A DNA stretch of 64,000 bases from Falsiroseomonas bella (GTDB lineage Bacteria > Pseudomonadota > Alphaproteobacteria > Acetobacterales > Acetobacteraceae): the NCBI RefSeq assembly GCF_003173615.1, contig NZ_QGNA01000001.1, forward strand, positions 434,001 to 498,000, read 5' to 3'. Each line of letters starts with the position of its first letter. The first letter of the stretch is position 1. Below, piece by piece: positions 1-11,193 of this stretch. The notes beneath the pieces are model-generated. The model worked only from the letters and a program-made list of their open reading frames with translations. It was not told the DNA's origin and ran no database searches. A program made the translations under genes and the position numbers.

Positions 1-2970
1 CTTGAGCTTGAGCTGCGCCAGCACGGCGAAGGGCGAATCGGCCTTCGGACCGGACTGGTATTCGCGCGGCGCCCGGTCGCCCTCGCGGTCCCGGTCGCGG
101 CGCGGCCCGTCAAAGCGCGGACGATCGGGGCGCGGACCACGGTCGTCGCGGCGCCCTTCGCGCGGCGGCCCCTCGGGCCGCGGCCCGTCCTGGCGCGGCC
201 GGTCGAAGCGCGGGCGATCGGGCCGCGGGCCGCGGTCCTCGCGCCGCGGCGGCGCGCCTTCCTGAGGCGCGGCCTCCGGGCGCGGGCCGTCCTGGCGGGG
301 CCGATCGGGGCGCGGTCCCTCGCGCCGCGGATCGCGGCGCGGGCCGCGCTCCGGCCGCGGGCCGCGCAGCTCGCGCGGGATCGGCGGGCCAAACATCACC
401 GCCGGATCCCAGCGCGGCGCATCCTGGCGCGGCGCATCCTGGCGCGGCTGCTGCGGCGCGCGCTCCGGCTGAGGCGGGCGGCGCGGCGGGCGCTCCGCCC
501 GCAGCGTGCCGATGCGGGCAGGCAGCGGCGGGCCGAACTGCCCTTCCTCGAGCGGCACGGAGGGGATCAGCCGGAAGCCCATCGCCTCCAGCACCATCCC
601 GAGCGTGTCGCCCTTCAGCCCCAGGCGCGAGGCGAGCCCCTCCGGCAGCGGCGCGGGCGCGCGGCGCGTCAGATGGCCGAGCTCGCCCGCCACCCGCTCC
701 ACCACATCCAGGCGCAGCAGCACATGGCCGGCCTGCAGCCAGCCGATGAACGGCGCGAAGCCGGGCGGCCAGCTCTCCGGCGGGCGCGGCGCCTGCGGGT
801 CCTCCGGCGGCGGCTGCGGGATTTCGGGCAGCGTCACGGAGACGAGCCCCGGATTGGGCAGCGCCGGCGTCGGCAGGTGGTGGCGCAGCGCCCAGAGCTG
901 CGCGCGCAGCGCCATAGCGCGCGGCTTCAGCACCTCCGGCACGTAGAGCGCGTAGCGCCCGGCGCGGATGCCAATGGTCTTGAGCCGCGTCCGCAGCTCG
1001 GCCGGCACGTCGCGCTCGGTGGCGCCGGGCACCAGGCCCATGCCTTCGCGCAGGCGGAAGGCCGGGCCACGCAGCGTGTTGTCCTCGGCGGCCTTCGCCT
1101 CGATCGCGCCGAGGGTGCCGAGTTCCTTCTTCACCAGACCGTCGAGCCAGCCGGCGATGCGCGCGCGCACCCGCTCCCGCTGGGCGTTGTCCAGGAACTC
1201 GCTGGCGACCGGGTCCACATGCGGCTTCAAGGGCTCGGGCCCGGGGCGCAGCCGCGCCACCTCGGCGCCGTCCCACAGCACGCGATGCTGCGGCGTGAGG
1301 GTGAAGGCCTCGTCCTTCGCCACTTCCAGCGAGGCGAGGCGGCGCGGCATCTCCTCCCGCAGGGCGCGCCGGGCGGCGCGCAGCACGAGGCGCTTCTCCT
1401 CGGCCTCGGTCGCCGCCGGGTCGGGCTCGAAGTGGAAGCCCTTCACGCGGCCGACCGTGTGGCCTTCCACCACGACCTCGCCCTGGCGGGTGACGGCGGA
1501 GAGCAGCTCCTTCTCGGCATCGTCGAGGCTGCGGATCAGATGCGCCGCGCGACGGTCCACGAAGCGCGCCAGCAGGCGTTCATGCAGCGCGTCGGAGACG
1601 TTGTCCTCGGCCTTGCGCGCCTCCGCCTGGTGTGTCGCGGCATCGTCCATCCAGTCGGCGCGCGCGGCGACATAGGACCAGACGCGGATATTCGCGAGCC
1701 GCGCCATCAGCGTGTCGAGGTCGCCCTCGGTGTTGTCGAGGCCGGCGATGGAACCCGCCACCCATTCCTGCGGCAGCCGGCCTTCCTTGGCGAGATGCCC
1801 GAAGATCTTGCCGCAGAGGCGCGTGTGGCTGTCGTCCGCGATCTTGCGGAAATCCGGCACCTGGCAGGCTTCCCAGAGCAGCCGAACGCGGGCGCGGCCC
1901 TGCGCCAAGTCGCGGATCTCGGCCTCGCGCGAGAGGGCGTGCAGGGTGATGTGGTCCACCGCGTCGTTGCCCTTGGACAGGCCCGCGGCGGGCGGCGGCG
2001 CGGCGAGGGAGGCGAGCAGCGCATCCACGCTCGCGAAGTCGAGGTCGGAATTGCGCCAGGCGAGCTGCGCCAGCGGCTCGAAGGCGTGGTTCTCGATCTG
2101 CTTCGCCATCTCGTCGGGGATGGGCGGCGAATCCGCGGTGGTGCCGAAGGTGCCGTCGCGCATGCCGCGGCCGGCGCGGCCGGCGATCTGCGCGGCTTCC
2201 TGCGCCGTCAGGTCGCGCAGCGCGTGGCCGTCGAACTTGCGCAGGGACGCGAAGGCGACATGGTCCACATCCATGTTGAGGCCCATGCCGATCGCATCCG
2301 TCGCGACCAGGAAATCCACCTCGCGGTTCTGGTAGAGCGCGACCTGCGCATTGCGCGTGCGCGGCGAGAGCCGGCCCATCACCACGGCGCAGCCGCCGCG
2401 GCGCCGTCGCACCGCCTCGGCGATGGCGTAGACCTCGGTGGCGCTGAAGGCGACGATGGCGGAGCGCGCGGGCAGGCGCGTCAGCTTCTGCTGGCCCGCA
2501 TGGGTCAGCTGCGACAGGCGCGGCCGCGTCTCGATCTCGGCCTGCGGCACCAGGCGCTGCAGCAGCGGGCGGATCGTCTCGGCGCCCAGGAACATGGTCT
2601 CGACCATGCCGCGCGCGTTGAGCAGGCGGTCGGTGAAGATGTGACCGCGATCGGCGTCGGCGCAAAGCTGGATCTCGTCCACCGCCACGAACTCCGCCCG
2701 GCGGTCGAGCGGCATCGCCTCCACCGTGCAGGCGAACCACCTGGCCTCGGGCGGGACGATCTTCTCCTCGCCGGTGATCAGCGCGACATGCTTCTCGCCC
2801 TTCACCGCGACCATGCGGTCGTAGTTCTCGCGCGCGAGCAGGCGCAGCGGGAAGCCGATGATGCCGGAGGCATGCGCCAGCATGCGCGTGATGGCGAGGT
2901 GCGTCTTGCCGGTGTTGGTGGGGCCGAGCACGGCCCGCACCCGCGCGGGGAACATCGATCGGTCGGACAT
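1..2970 (-). CDS. SUV3-like ATP-dependent RNA helicase (3' end cut by window)
   Basis: Superfamily 2 helicase of the SUV3/MgpS type, expected to unwind RNA. About 990 codons are visible and the frame is still open at base 1. The N-terminus carries the Walker A motif GPTNTGKTHLA (residues ~16-26), a DEIQ-type Walker B motif, the SAT-like motif FSATEVYA, and the helicase motif VI region QIAGRAGRG. The middle part resembles the SUV3 C-terminal region. From about residue 820 the protein becomes a disordered Arg/Pro/Asp/Gly tail with RPDRPRFD-like repeats and then ends in a conserved-looking DSPFAVLAQLK stretch, so probably only a few codons are missing. The ATG at 2970 was chosen; an internal ATG at 2955 is possible. 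Divergent from the MFS gene. Confidence 0.88.
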   Translation of the reverse strand, partial: MSDRSMFPARVRAVLGPTNTGKTHLAITRMLAHASGIIGFPLRLLARENYDRMVAVKGEKHVALITGEEKIVPPEARWFACTVEAMPLDRRAEFVAVDEIQLCADADRGHIFTDRLLNARGMVETMFLGAETIRPLLQRLVPQAEIETRPRLSQLTHAGQQKLTRLPARSAIVAFSATEVYAIAEAVRRRRGGCAVVMGRLSPRTRNAQVALYQNREVDFLVATDAIGMGLNMDVDHVAFASLRKFDGHALRDLTAQEAAQIAGRAGRGMRDGTFGTTADSPPIPDEMAKQIENHAFEPLAQLAWRNSDLDFASVDALLASLAAPPPAAGLSKGNDAVDHITLHALSREAEIRDLAQGRARVRLLWEACQVPDFRKIADDSHTRLCGKIFGHLAKEGRLPQEWVAGSIAGLDNTEGDLDTLMARLANIRVWSYVAARADWMDDAATHQAEARKAEDNVSDALHERLLARFVDRRAAHLIRSLDDAEKELLSAVTRQGEVVVEGHTVGRVKGFHFEPDPAATEAEEKRLVLRAARRALREEMPRRLASLEVAKDEAFTLTPQHRVLWDGAEVARLRPGPEPLKPHVDPVASEFLDNAQRERVRARIAGWLDGLVKKELGTLGAIEAKAAEDNTLRGPAFRLREGMGLVPGATERDVPAELRTRLKTIGIRAGRYALYVPEVLKPRAMALRAQLWALRHHLPTPALPNPGLVSVTLPEIPQPPPEDPQAPRPPESWPPGFAPFIGWLQAGHVLLRLDVVERVAGELGHLTRRAPAPLPEGLASRLGLKGDTLGMVLEAMGFRLIPSVPLEEGQFGPPLPARIGTLRAERPPRRPPQPERAPQQPRQDAPRQDAPRWDPAVMFGPPIPRELRGPRPERGPRRDPRREGPRPDRPRQDGPRPEAAPQEGAPPRREDRGPRPDRPRFDRPRQDGPRPEGPPREGRRDDRGPRPDRPRFDGPRRDRDREGDRAPREYQSGPKADSPFAVLAQLKLK

Positions 2971-3062
2971 CGTGAGGCGTTGCGTGGTCCGTCGGGGGTG
3001 GCGACGCGTCGCACGGCAGGGCCGCCTTGGCAACCTCGGGCCCGGCGGGCAGCCTGCGCGCG

Positions 3063-4202
3063 GTGAGCGCCCCCCGCCGACATGCCCTGCTCTTCGCCGC
3101 GCAGTTCTTCGCCTTCGGCGTGATCCTGCCCTTCCTGCCGGCGGTGTTGGCGGCACGCGGGATGACCGCGACGGAGGTCGCCCTGGCGCTGGCCATCGGC
3201 TCCGCGCTCCGGCTCGTGGCGGGGCCGATGGGGGGGCGGCTGGCCGATGCGCTGGGCGGGCCACGCATCGTGCTTGCCCTCGGCGCGGCGGCGGCGGCGC
3301 TGGCCGCGCTCGGTTTCCTCGCCGCTTCCGGCTTCGCGCTGCTGCTGCTGGCCTATGCGGCGATGAGCGTCGCCATGGCGCCGATCGTGCCGCTGACCGA
3401 TGCCGCGACGGTCGCCGCGGCGCGCCGAGAGGGGTTCGACTATGGCCGCGTCCGCTCGGCCGGCTCCGTCGCCTTCATCCTGGCGGCGCTGGCGGCCGGG
3501 CAGGCGGTGGCGCTACTCGGGACCGATGCGGCAACGCTGATGATCGCCGCGGGGCTGGCCGCGACGGCGCTCGCCGCGCTGGCCCTGCCGGCCGGGCCGG
3601 CGCCGCCGGCCGGCGCGCGCGGCGGGCTGGCCGGGTTCCTGGCGCCGCTGGCGATCCCGGGCTTCCGGCGCCTGGTGCTGGTTTCCGCCCTGATCCAGGG
3701 CAGCCATGCCTTCTACTACGCGTTCGGCACGCTGACCTGGCAGGCGGCGGGGCTGGGCGAGGGGCTGATCGGCGCGCTCTGGGCCATCGGCGTCATCGCC
3801 GAGATCCTGCTGTTCTTCTGGGGCCGCGGGGTCGTGCAGCGGCTCGGGCCGATGGGGCTTTCGCTGGTCGCGGCGGGGGCGGGGCTGCTGCGCTGGGCTG
3901 CGACGGCGTTCACGACCGACCCGCTGCTGCTGTTTCCGCTGCAGGTCCTGCACGCGGGCAGCTTCGGGGCGCAGCACCTGGCGGCGATGATGGTGCTGGG
4001 GCGCATCGTCCCGGCACAGCAGGCGGGCACGGCGCAGACGCTGCATGCGGCGCTCGGCGTCGGCCTTCCGATGGGCGTGCTGACGCTCGCCTGCGGCCCG
4101 CTCTTCGCCAGCTTCGGCGGGGGCGGCTACCTGGTGATGGCGCTGCTCTGCGCCGCCGCGATCCCGGCGAGCCTCGCCCTCGGCGCCGCACTCAGGCGCT
4201 GA
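3063..4202 (+). CDS. MFS transporter, MFS_1-like (HcaT-type)
   Basis: Twelve-helix inner-membrane transporter of about 379 residues. The first cytoplasmic loop (GPMGGRLADALGG) has the usual MFS motif A layout, and the DYGRVRSAGSVAFI segment after helix 4 is typical of the MFS_1-like branch that includes the 3-phenylpropionate transporter HcaT. The substrate cannot be read from the sequence. The GTG at 3063 starts just before the first helix; a TTG at 3027 would add 12 residues. The 3' end overlaps the convergent phosphoesterase gene by 11 bases. Confidence 0.82.
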   Translation: MSAPRRHALLFAAQFFAFGVILPFLPAVLAARGMTATEVALALAIGSALRLVAGPMGGRLADALGGPRIVLALGAAAAALAALGFLAASGFALLLLAYAAMSVAMAPIVPLTDAATVAAARREGFDYGRVRSAGSVAFILAALAAGQAVALLGTDAATLMIAAGLAATALAALALPAGPAPPAGARGGLAGFLAPLAIPGFRRLVLVSALIQGSHAFYYAFGTLTWQAAGLGEGLIGALWAIGVIAEILLFFWGRGVVQRLGPMGLSLVAAGAGLLRWAATAFTTDPLLLFPLQVLHAGSFGAQHLAAMMVLGRIVPAQQAGTAQTLHAALGVGLPMGVLTLACGPLFASFGGGGYLVMALLCAAAIPASLALGAALRR

Positions 4203-4959
4203 CCGGCGCGGCGTCCCGCCACGCCTGGCCGTCCCAGACGCGGGAAGCGACCTCGACGCTTCCGGCCGTCACGGTGATGCGATGCCAGGCATTCGGCCTG
4301 CCGCGCAGCCGGTGGGAGGTGGCGGTCGCACCCTGCACCAGCAGGATCCGGGTGCCGGCCGCCTGCGCCACGTCGGGCAGGTGCAGGTGGCCGCTGAGCA
4401 CCATCCCCACCCGCTGCCGCGCGAAGGCCGCCAGCGCGCGGGCGGCGCCGCCGACCAGCGGCGCCCGCGGGCTGTCGGCGGGCGCGGCGAAGGGATGATG
4501 GGCGAGGACGATGCGGAAGAGCTGCGGCGGCTGTGCCCCCAGCCGCGCCTCCAGCCGCGCGAGCCGGCCGCTGCCGACGCGCCCGCGTTCCCAGGCGAAG
4601 TCGAAGCCGCCGCGCCGCGCGGTGTTCAGCCCGACCACGGCCACGCAGTCGTCGCGCCAGTCGGGCTCCGTCTCCGGCCCGATGAACTGGCGCCAGCGAC
4701 GCCAGGGATTGGCGAAGCGCTCCAGCAGCTCGAAGCTTGGCATGTCGTGGTTGCCCGGCACCGCCAGCCAGGGCGCGGGCAGGCTGCGCAGGAAGGCGGC
4801 GGCCGCGAGGTATTCGCGCGTGCGGGCGCGCTGCGTCAAGTCGCCGGAGATGGCGACGAGGTCGGGCTTCGCGGCGGCGACATCGGCCAGGATTGCGGCG
4901 ACCACCGCCGGGTCCTCGGCGCCGAAATGCAGGTCGGAGAGGTGGGCGATGACCGTCAC
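4192..4959 (-). CDS. Calcineurin-like metallophosphoesterase
   Basis: Protein of 255 residues with the full metal-binding set of the family: DLH (residues ~8-10), GD (~40), GNHD (~69-72), a mid-protein HH pair (AHHPF) and the terminal GHLH motif. The fold is that of CpdA-type cyclic-nucleotide phosphodiesterases and related phosphoesterases, but the substrate is not fixed by these motifs. It starts with GTG inside a GTGA overlap with the stop codon of the upstream lipid-kinase gene, so the two are very probably translated together. Confidence 0.85.
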   Translation of the reverse strand: MTVIAHLSDLHFGAEDPAVVAAILADVAAAKPDLVAISGDLTQRARTREYLAAAAFLRSLPAPWLAVPGNHDMPSFELLERFANPWRRWRQFIGPETEPDWRDDCVAVVGLNTARRGGFDFAWERGRVGSGRLARLEARLGAQPPQLFRIVLAHHPFAAPADSPRAPLVGGAARALAAFARQRVGMVLSGHLHLPDVAQAAGTRILLVQGATATSHRLRGRPNAWHRITVTAGSVEVASRVWDGQAWRDAAPVSA

Positions 4960-5855
4960 GGCGCCCCTCCCGGCACGATCACGCGCAAGGCGAGCGGGCG
5001 GATTCGGAATGTCAGCGGCGTCGTGAGCACCAGCGCCTCCCCATCCGCCATGACGCGCAGCGCGGTGCGCGGCGAGCGGATCGCCACCTCGCGCGCCGCG
5101 CGCTCATGCACGAGGCTCGTGCCGCGCCAGGTGCCAAACAGCATGCCGAAGAGCAGCCGCACCCACCACCAGAGGCCGTAGCGGCGCGCGACATAGAGGG
5201 TGAGCTCGCCGGCATCCAGGCCGGTGCGCGCCATGACCAGACCGAAGCCCTCCGCGTAGCGGTTGCTGGCCACGGCGAGCGCGCGCGTCCAGAGCCGCAC
5301 CGGCCGCCTTCCGTCGAGTGCCACGGAAAGGCGCATCGGCCGGTGGCGCCATTCCGCCCGCAGCCCCGCCAGCGCGAAGGCGAAGCGCGTGCGGAGCGAG
5401 GCGCGGCCGCGATGCCGCTCCCGATGCCGCCCGAGCCAGGACGGCGAGCCGATCAGCGCGTTGCACAGGAAGACATGGCCGTTCACCTCCGCCACGTCGA
5501 TGCGGCGGATCGTGCCGCGCGCCAGCGCCGTGGCGGCCTCGTGCAGCTCGAGCGGGATGCCGAGGTCGCGCGCCAGCATGTTCATGGTGCCGAGCGGCAG
5601 GATGCCGAGCGCGGTGCCGGTGCCCGCCAGCCGCGCAGCGGCGGCGGCGATGGTCCCGTCGCCGCCGCCGACCACCACCGCCTCGGCGCCGTGCGCGACG
5701 GCGCTTTCGAGCCGGGCGGCGAGGCCCTCGTCCCGGTCGGGCACCAGCAGGGCCTCGAGCCCGGCATCGGCGAGCAGGCGCGCGACCTCCGCCTCGGCTT
5801 CCTCGCGGCCGAGCAGGGAGCCGGCCGAGCGGTTGAGGACGACGGCGACACGCAC
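4956..5855 (-). CDS. Diacylglycerol/lipid kinase family protein (YegS-like)
   Basis: Protein of 299 residues with a DAGK catalytic domain: the nucleotide-binding GGGDGT motif (residues ~63-68) and the LPLGTMN motif (~87-93) are intact. The family phosphorylates diacylglycerol, phosphatidylglycerol or sphingoid lipids with ATP; the true lipid here is unknown. GTG start. It is the first gene of a two-gene unit with the metallophosphoesterase (4-base overlap), which fits a lipid or membrane-turnover role. Confidence 0.85.
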   Translation of the reverse strand: MRVAVVLNRSAGSLLGREEAEAEVARLLADAGLEALLVPDRDEGLAARLESAVAHGAEAVVVGGGDGTIAAAAARLAGTGTALGILPLGTMNMLARDLGIPLELHEAATALARGTIRRIDVAEVNGHVFLCNALIGSPSWLGRHRERHRGRASLRTRFAFALAGLRAEWRHRPMRLSVALDGRRPVRLWTRALAVASNRYAEGFGLVMARTGLDAGELTLYVARRYGLWWWVRLLFGMLFGTWRGTSLVHERAAREVAIRSPRTALRVMADGEALVLTTPLTFRIRPLALRVIVPGGAP

Positions 5856-5885
5856 AGGGCCGCAACGGCTCTGCGCCGCGATGGT

Positions 5886-6152
5886 TCAGCGGCGCAGGCG
5901 CTCGGCGAGGTCGGCCAGGTGGGCAAGCCCGGCCAGCGCCAGCCCGAGCGCGACCAGCGACCAATGCGCACCGGACAGCGCCGCCTGGATCGCCAGCACG
6001 AAGCCCGCGCCGGGCAGCACGAGCAGCAGCGCGGAGCGCGGCGGCAGGCCGCCCCGGCCGCGCCGGTGCCGCGCCACGAGAACAACGAACTCGGTCGCCA
6101 GGACGGCGAGCAGAAGCGCGGCGATCCAACCCTCGGCGAAGACGCTGGCCAT
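5886..6152 (-). CDS. Small hypothetical membrane protein
   Basis: Predicted 88-residue protein with two or three hydrophobic segments (around residues 7-22, 33-55 and 58-75) separated by an Arg-rich loop. The ATG at 6152 is preceded by GGAAGG at a good distance, which is why it is preferred over an ATG at 6167. No family recognised. It lies between the lipid kinase gene and the aconitase terminator, on the same strand as both. Confidence 0.5.
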   Translation of the reverse strand: MASVFAEGWIAALLLAVLATEFVVLVARHRRGRGGLPPRSALLLVLPGAGFVLAIQAALSGAHWSLVALGLALAGLAHLADLAERLRR

Positions 6153-6205
6153 GGGACCTTCCGACATGGTCCGCCCAGCATGGAGGCGGGCCGGCGAAAG
6201 CAGAA

Positions 6206-6231
6206 GGGCGCGGCCCTCGCGGACCGCGCCC
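6206..6231 (-). terminator. Intrinsic terminator after aconitase
   Basis: Eleven-base arms (6206-6216 and 6221-6231, one mismatch) around a TCGC loop, followed on the minus strand by a T-rich stretch. It stands 27 bases after the aconitase stop codon. Confidence 0.7.
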
Positions 6232-6257
6232 TCGCTCAACACCCGGTCCGGCGGGCG

Positions 6258-8954
<2,697 letters not shown>

Positions 8955-9157
8955 GGTCCGGTATCCCCGTGTCGCCCAAGGGGCGCTTGTTTGGCGCCAC
9001 GGCCGGATGCGCCCCGGGCTTGCCGGGTGCCTTCCGCCGACCCTGGCGCGATGCTCCGCCCCGGGCGCTTTCGCACCCGCAGCACGCGGCTTAAACCACA
9101 CCATCACGGGGCAGGCCAGTGGCGCACCGGCATGGATTCGGTGCGGAGGGAGGACGG

Positions 9158-9748
9158 ATGCTGGAGGCGGAGGAGCTGGCCTGCTGGCGGGGGGAGCGGG
9201 CGGTCTTCGCCGGCCTGTCCTTCCGGCTCGCCCCGGGCGGCGCCCTGCTGCTGACCGGGGCGAACGGCGCGGGCAAGTCCTCGCTGCTGCGGCTGCTGGC
9301 GGGGCTGATCCCGGCCGCCGAGGGCCGGCTGCTCTGGAACGGTGCCGATGCCTTCGCCGACCGCCTCGCCCATGCAAGGCGGCTGCGCTACCTGAGCCAC
9401 GCCGATGCCCTGAAGCCCTCCCTGACCGCCCGGGAGAATCTTTTTTTCTTTTCAAGGCTCTGGGGTGGGGAGGTGGAGCCTGCCCTCGCGGCGCTCGGCC
9501 TTGCGGAATTGGGCGACCTGCCGGCCCGCGTGCTGTCCTCCGGCCAGAAGCGGCGGCTGGCGCTGGCCCGGCTGGCCCTGGCGCCGGCCGATCTCTGGCT
9601 GCTCGACGAGCCGACGGTCGGGCTGGATGCGGCTTCCGTGGAGCGGCTGGGCGCGCTGCTGGCTCGGCATCGCGGGGCGGGGGGCATGGTGATCGCCGCG
9701 ACCCACCTGCCCCTGCCGATGCCGGACGCCGCGGAGTTCCGCCTGTGA
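9158..9748 (+). CDS. ccmA: Heme exporter ATP-binding protein CcmA
   Basis: ABC ATPase of 196 residues for the cytochrome c maturation system I, powering release of heme-loaded CcmE from CcmC. Walker A is GANGAGKSS (residues ~36-44), the signature is the degenerate LSSGQKRR usual in CcmA, and Walker B is [15 protein letters not shown] 9158 is preceded by GGAGGGAGG. It overlaps ccmB by four bases (GTGA). ccmC and ccmD do not follow in this window. Confidence 0.93.
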   Translation: MLEAEELACWRGERAVFAGLSFRLAPGGALLLTGANGAGKSSLLRLLAGLIPAAEGRLLWNGADAFADRLAHARRLRYLSHADALKPSLTARENLFFFSRLWGGEVEPALAALGLAELGDLPARVLSSGQKRRLALARLALAPADLWLLDEPTVGLDAASVERLGALLARHRGAGGMVIAATHLPLPMPDAAEFRL

Positions 9749-10404
9749 GCGCCTTCCTCGCCGTCTTCCGGCGCGAGGTGCAGCTCGCGCTCCGCCACCC
9801 GGCGGACACCCTCGCCGCCGTGCTGTTCTTCGTCCTCGTCTGCGCCCTGTTTCCCTTCGGCGTCGGGCCGGCGCCGGAGACGCTGGCGCGCATCGCGCCG
9901 GGCGCACTGCTGGCCGCCGCGTTGCTCGCCGCCTTGCTGCCGCTCGATCGCCTGTTCGGCGCCGAGGCCGAGGACGGCTCGCTCGAGCAGCTCCTGCTGT
10001 CCGGCCTGCCGCCCGCCGCCTTGGCCATGGCCAAGGCGCTCGGCCATTGGGTGACCACGGGCCTGCCGCTGCTGGCCGCCACGCCGATGGCCGCGGCGAT
10101 GCTCAACCTGCCGACCGAGGCCTGGGGTGCTGCGGTGATCGCGCTGGCGCTGGCGACCGCGATCCTGTCGCTGTTTGGCACGGCGGGCGCGGCGCTGACG
10201 CTCGGCGCGCGGCGCGGCGGCGTGCTGCTGCCGCTGCTGGTGCTGCCGCTGGCGATCCCCGCCGTGATCTTCGGCGCGGCGGGGATCGAGGCGGCGGCGG
10301 CCGGGCTCGAGCCGCGCCCCTACCTGCTGCTGCTGGGCGCGCTGCTGGCGCTGGCGCTGCCGATGGCGCCGCTCGCGGCGGGGGCGGCGCTCAGGGCGGA
10401 GTGA
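9745..10404 (+). CDS. ccmB: Heme exporter permease CcmB
   Basis: Six-helix permease of 219 residues that forms the membrane part of the CcmAB complex in cytochrome c maturation. Features include the N-terminal [12 protein letters not shown] segment and the [15 protein letters not shown] loop characteristic of CcmB. It starts at GTG inside the ccmA stop (GTGA), giving tight translational coupling. Confidence 0.92.
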   Translation: MSAFLAVFRREVQLALRHPADTLAAVLFFVLVCALFPFGVGPAPETLARIAPGALLAAALLAALLPLDRLFGAEAEDGSLEQLLLSGLPPAALAMAKALGHWVTTGLPLLAATPMAAAMLNLPTEAWGAAVIALALATAILSLFGTAGAALTLGARRGGVLLPLLVLPLAIPAVIFGAAGIEAAAAGLEPRPYLLLLGALLALALPMAPLAAGAALRAE

Positions 10405-10457
10405 GGGAGCAGGCCAGATCAGCCGCTGTCCGTCCAGACGGTGCGGTGCTTTGTCCA

Positions 10458-10853
10458 TCACCGACGGCACGGCCAGGCGGCGCGCATGGCGTCTTGTGCC
10501 AGAACGAGAAAATTTTCGTGCAGGCGAGCGGGGCGATCATCGATGTATCTTGCGACCACACGAATCATCTGTCCGAGCGTAGCCTCCGGCGGGTAGCAGA
10601 CCCCCGTCGCGAAGACTGCCACGCCTTCAACCTTGCCCACACAAAGGCCGCGTTGATATGCGGTGCTTAGGTCGCCACTCCTCGCGATGAAATCGTGGCA
10701 GCCAGCCATGATGAAGTTGGCAGATCCCGGGTCCAACCCAGCCGCCGCCGGTGACTGATTTTGTACTTGGATGGGAGGCGATGGCTGCGTCTTTCCATCG
10801 GTGCACGCGGCATTCACCAGCGTGGCCATCAGCACCGGCAGGACCCAACGCAT
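10458..10853 (-). CDS. Small exported protein with Rap1a/Tai-like domain
   Basis: Protein of 131 residues with a signal sequence ending near an AAC motif (possible but poor lipobox, since Asn stands at -3). The mature part follows the Rap1a/Tai pattern: a first Cys in AGCHDF, a GLCVGKVEGV motif, a VCYPPEATLGQM motif, a RYIDDRPARLHENF segment and a terminal AAWPC. Four conserved cysteines would make two disulfides. Characterised members are periplasmic immunity proteins against type VI amidase effectors, but most homologues are lone housekeeping-style proteins of unknown role. No effector gene is adjacent. Confidence 0.7.
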   Translation of the reverse strand: MRWVLPVLMATLVNAACTDGKTQPSPPIQVQNQSPAAAGLDPGSANFIMAGCHDFIARSGDLSTAYQRGLCVGKVEGVAVFATGVCYPPEATLGQMIRVVARYIDDRPARLHENFLVLAQDAMRAAWPCRR

Positions 10854-10892
10854 CTCCGCTCCCCAAGGCCACCCAGCAGATCATCCTAGACC

Positions 10893-10928
10893 CGAAAAGA
10901 AAAGCCCGGAAGACGATGTCTTCCGGGC
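10893..10928 (-). terminator. Strong intrinsic terminator with no obvious gene before it
   Basis: Perfect 11-base stem (10904-10914 with 10918-10928) and a three-base loop, followed on the minus strand by a TTTTCTTTTCG tract. The nearest upstream minus-strand gene, the LysR regulator, ends 265 bases earlier. It lies just before the start of the Rap1a-like gene and would insulate it. Confidence 0.7.
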
Positions 10929-11193
10929 AAGTCAAACAGGGAGGCTTCACGTCTGGGAGACGAAGGGGTTCGGGAAGTGACCCGAATGACCCTGATCCGA
11001 CGTCGCCGCCGGAACACCGAAAAGATATGCTGCTTCGCCGCATGCGCGATTGGAGAAAACGCGCGGGCGGGCATGCGCCTACGGCATGAGTCAGCAGGAT
11101 TTCGCCACCGCGACGCCTTATTGAGCCTGACCGGCCCGCGGGACTCCGAGGCATCACCGCCTGCAAGGCATGAATCGCCCGCAGGCGATCACA
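10929..11193. other. Intergenic stretch without a supported gene
   Basis: No frame with a usable start, Shine-Dalgarno sequence and family similarity was found on either strand. Composition is less GC-rich than its surroundings. Because it ends in a strong minus-strand terminator it may be a long 3' untranslated region of the LysR gene, a small RNA, or the remnant of a lost gene. Confidence 0.4.

Noticed and set aside
10940-11091. Minus-strand frame ending in GHFPNPFVSQT just before the strong terminator
   Set aside because: It looks like the end of a protein but has no ATG, GTG or TTG in frame after the preceding stop codon, and no similarity was recognised.
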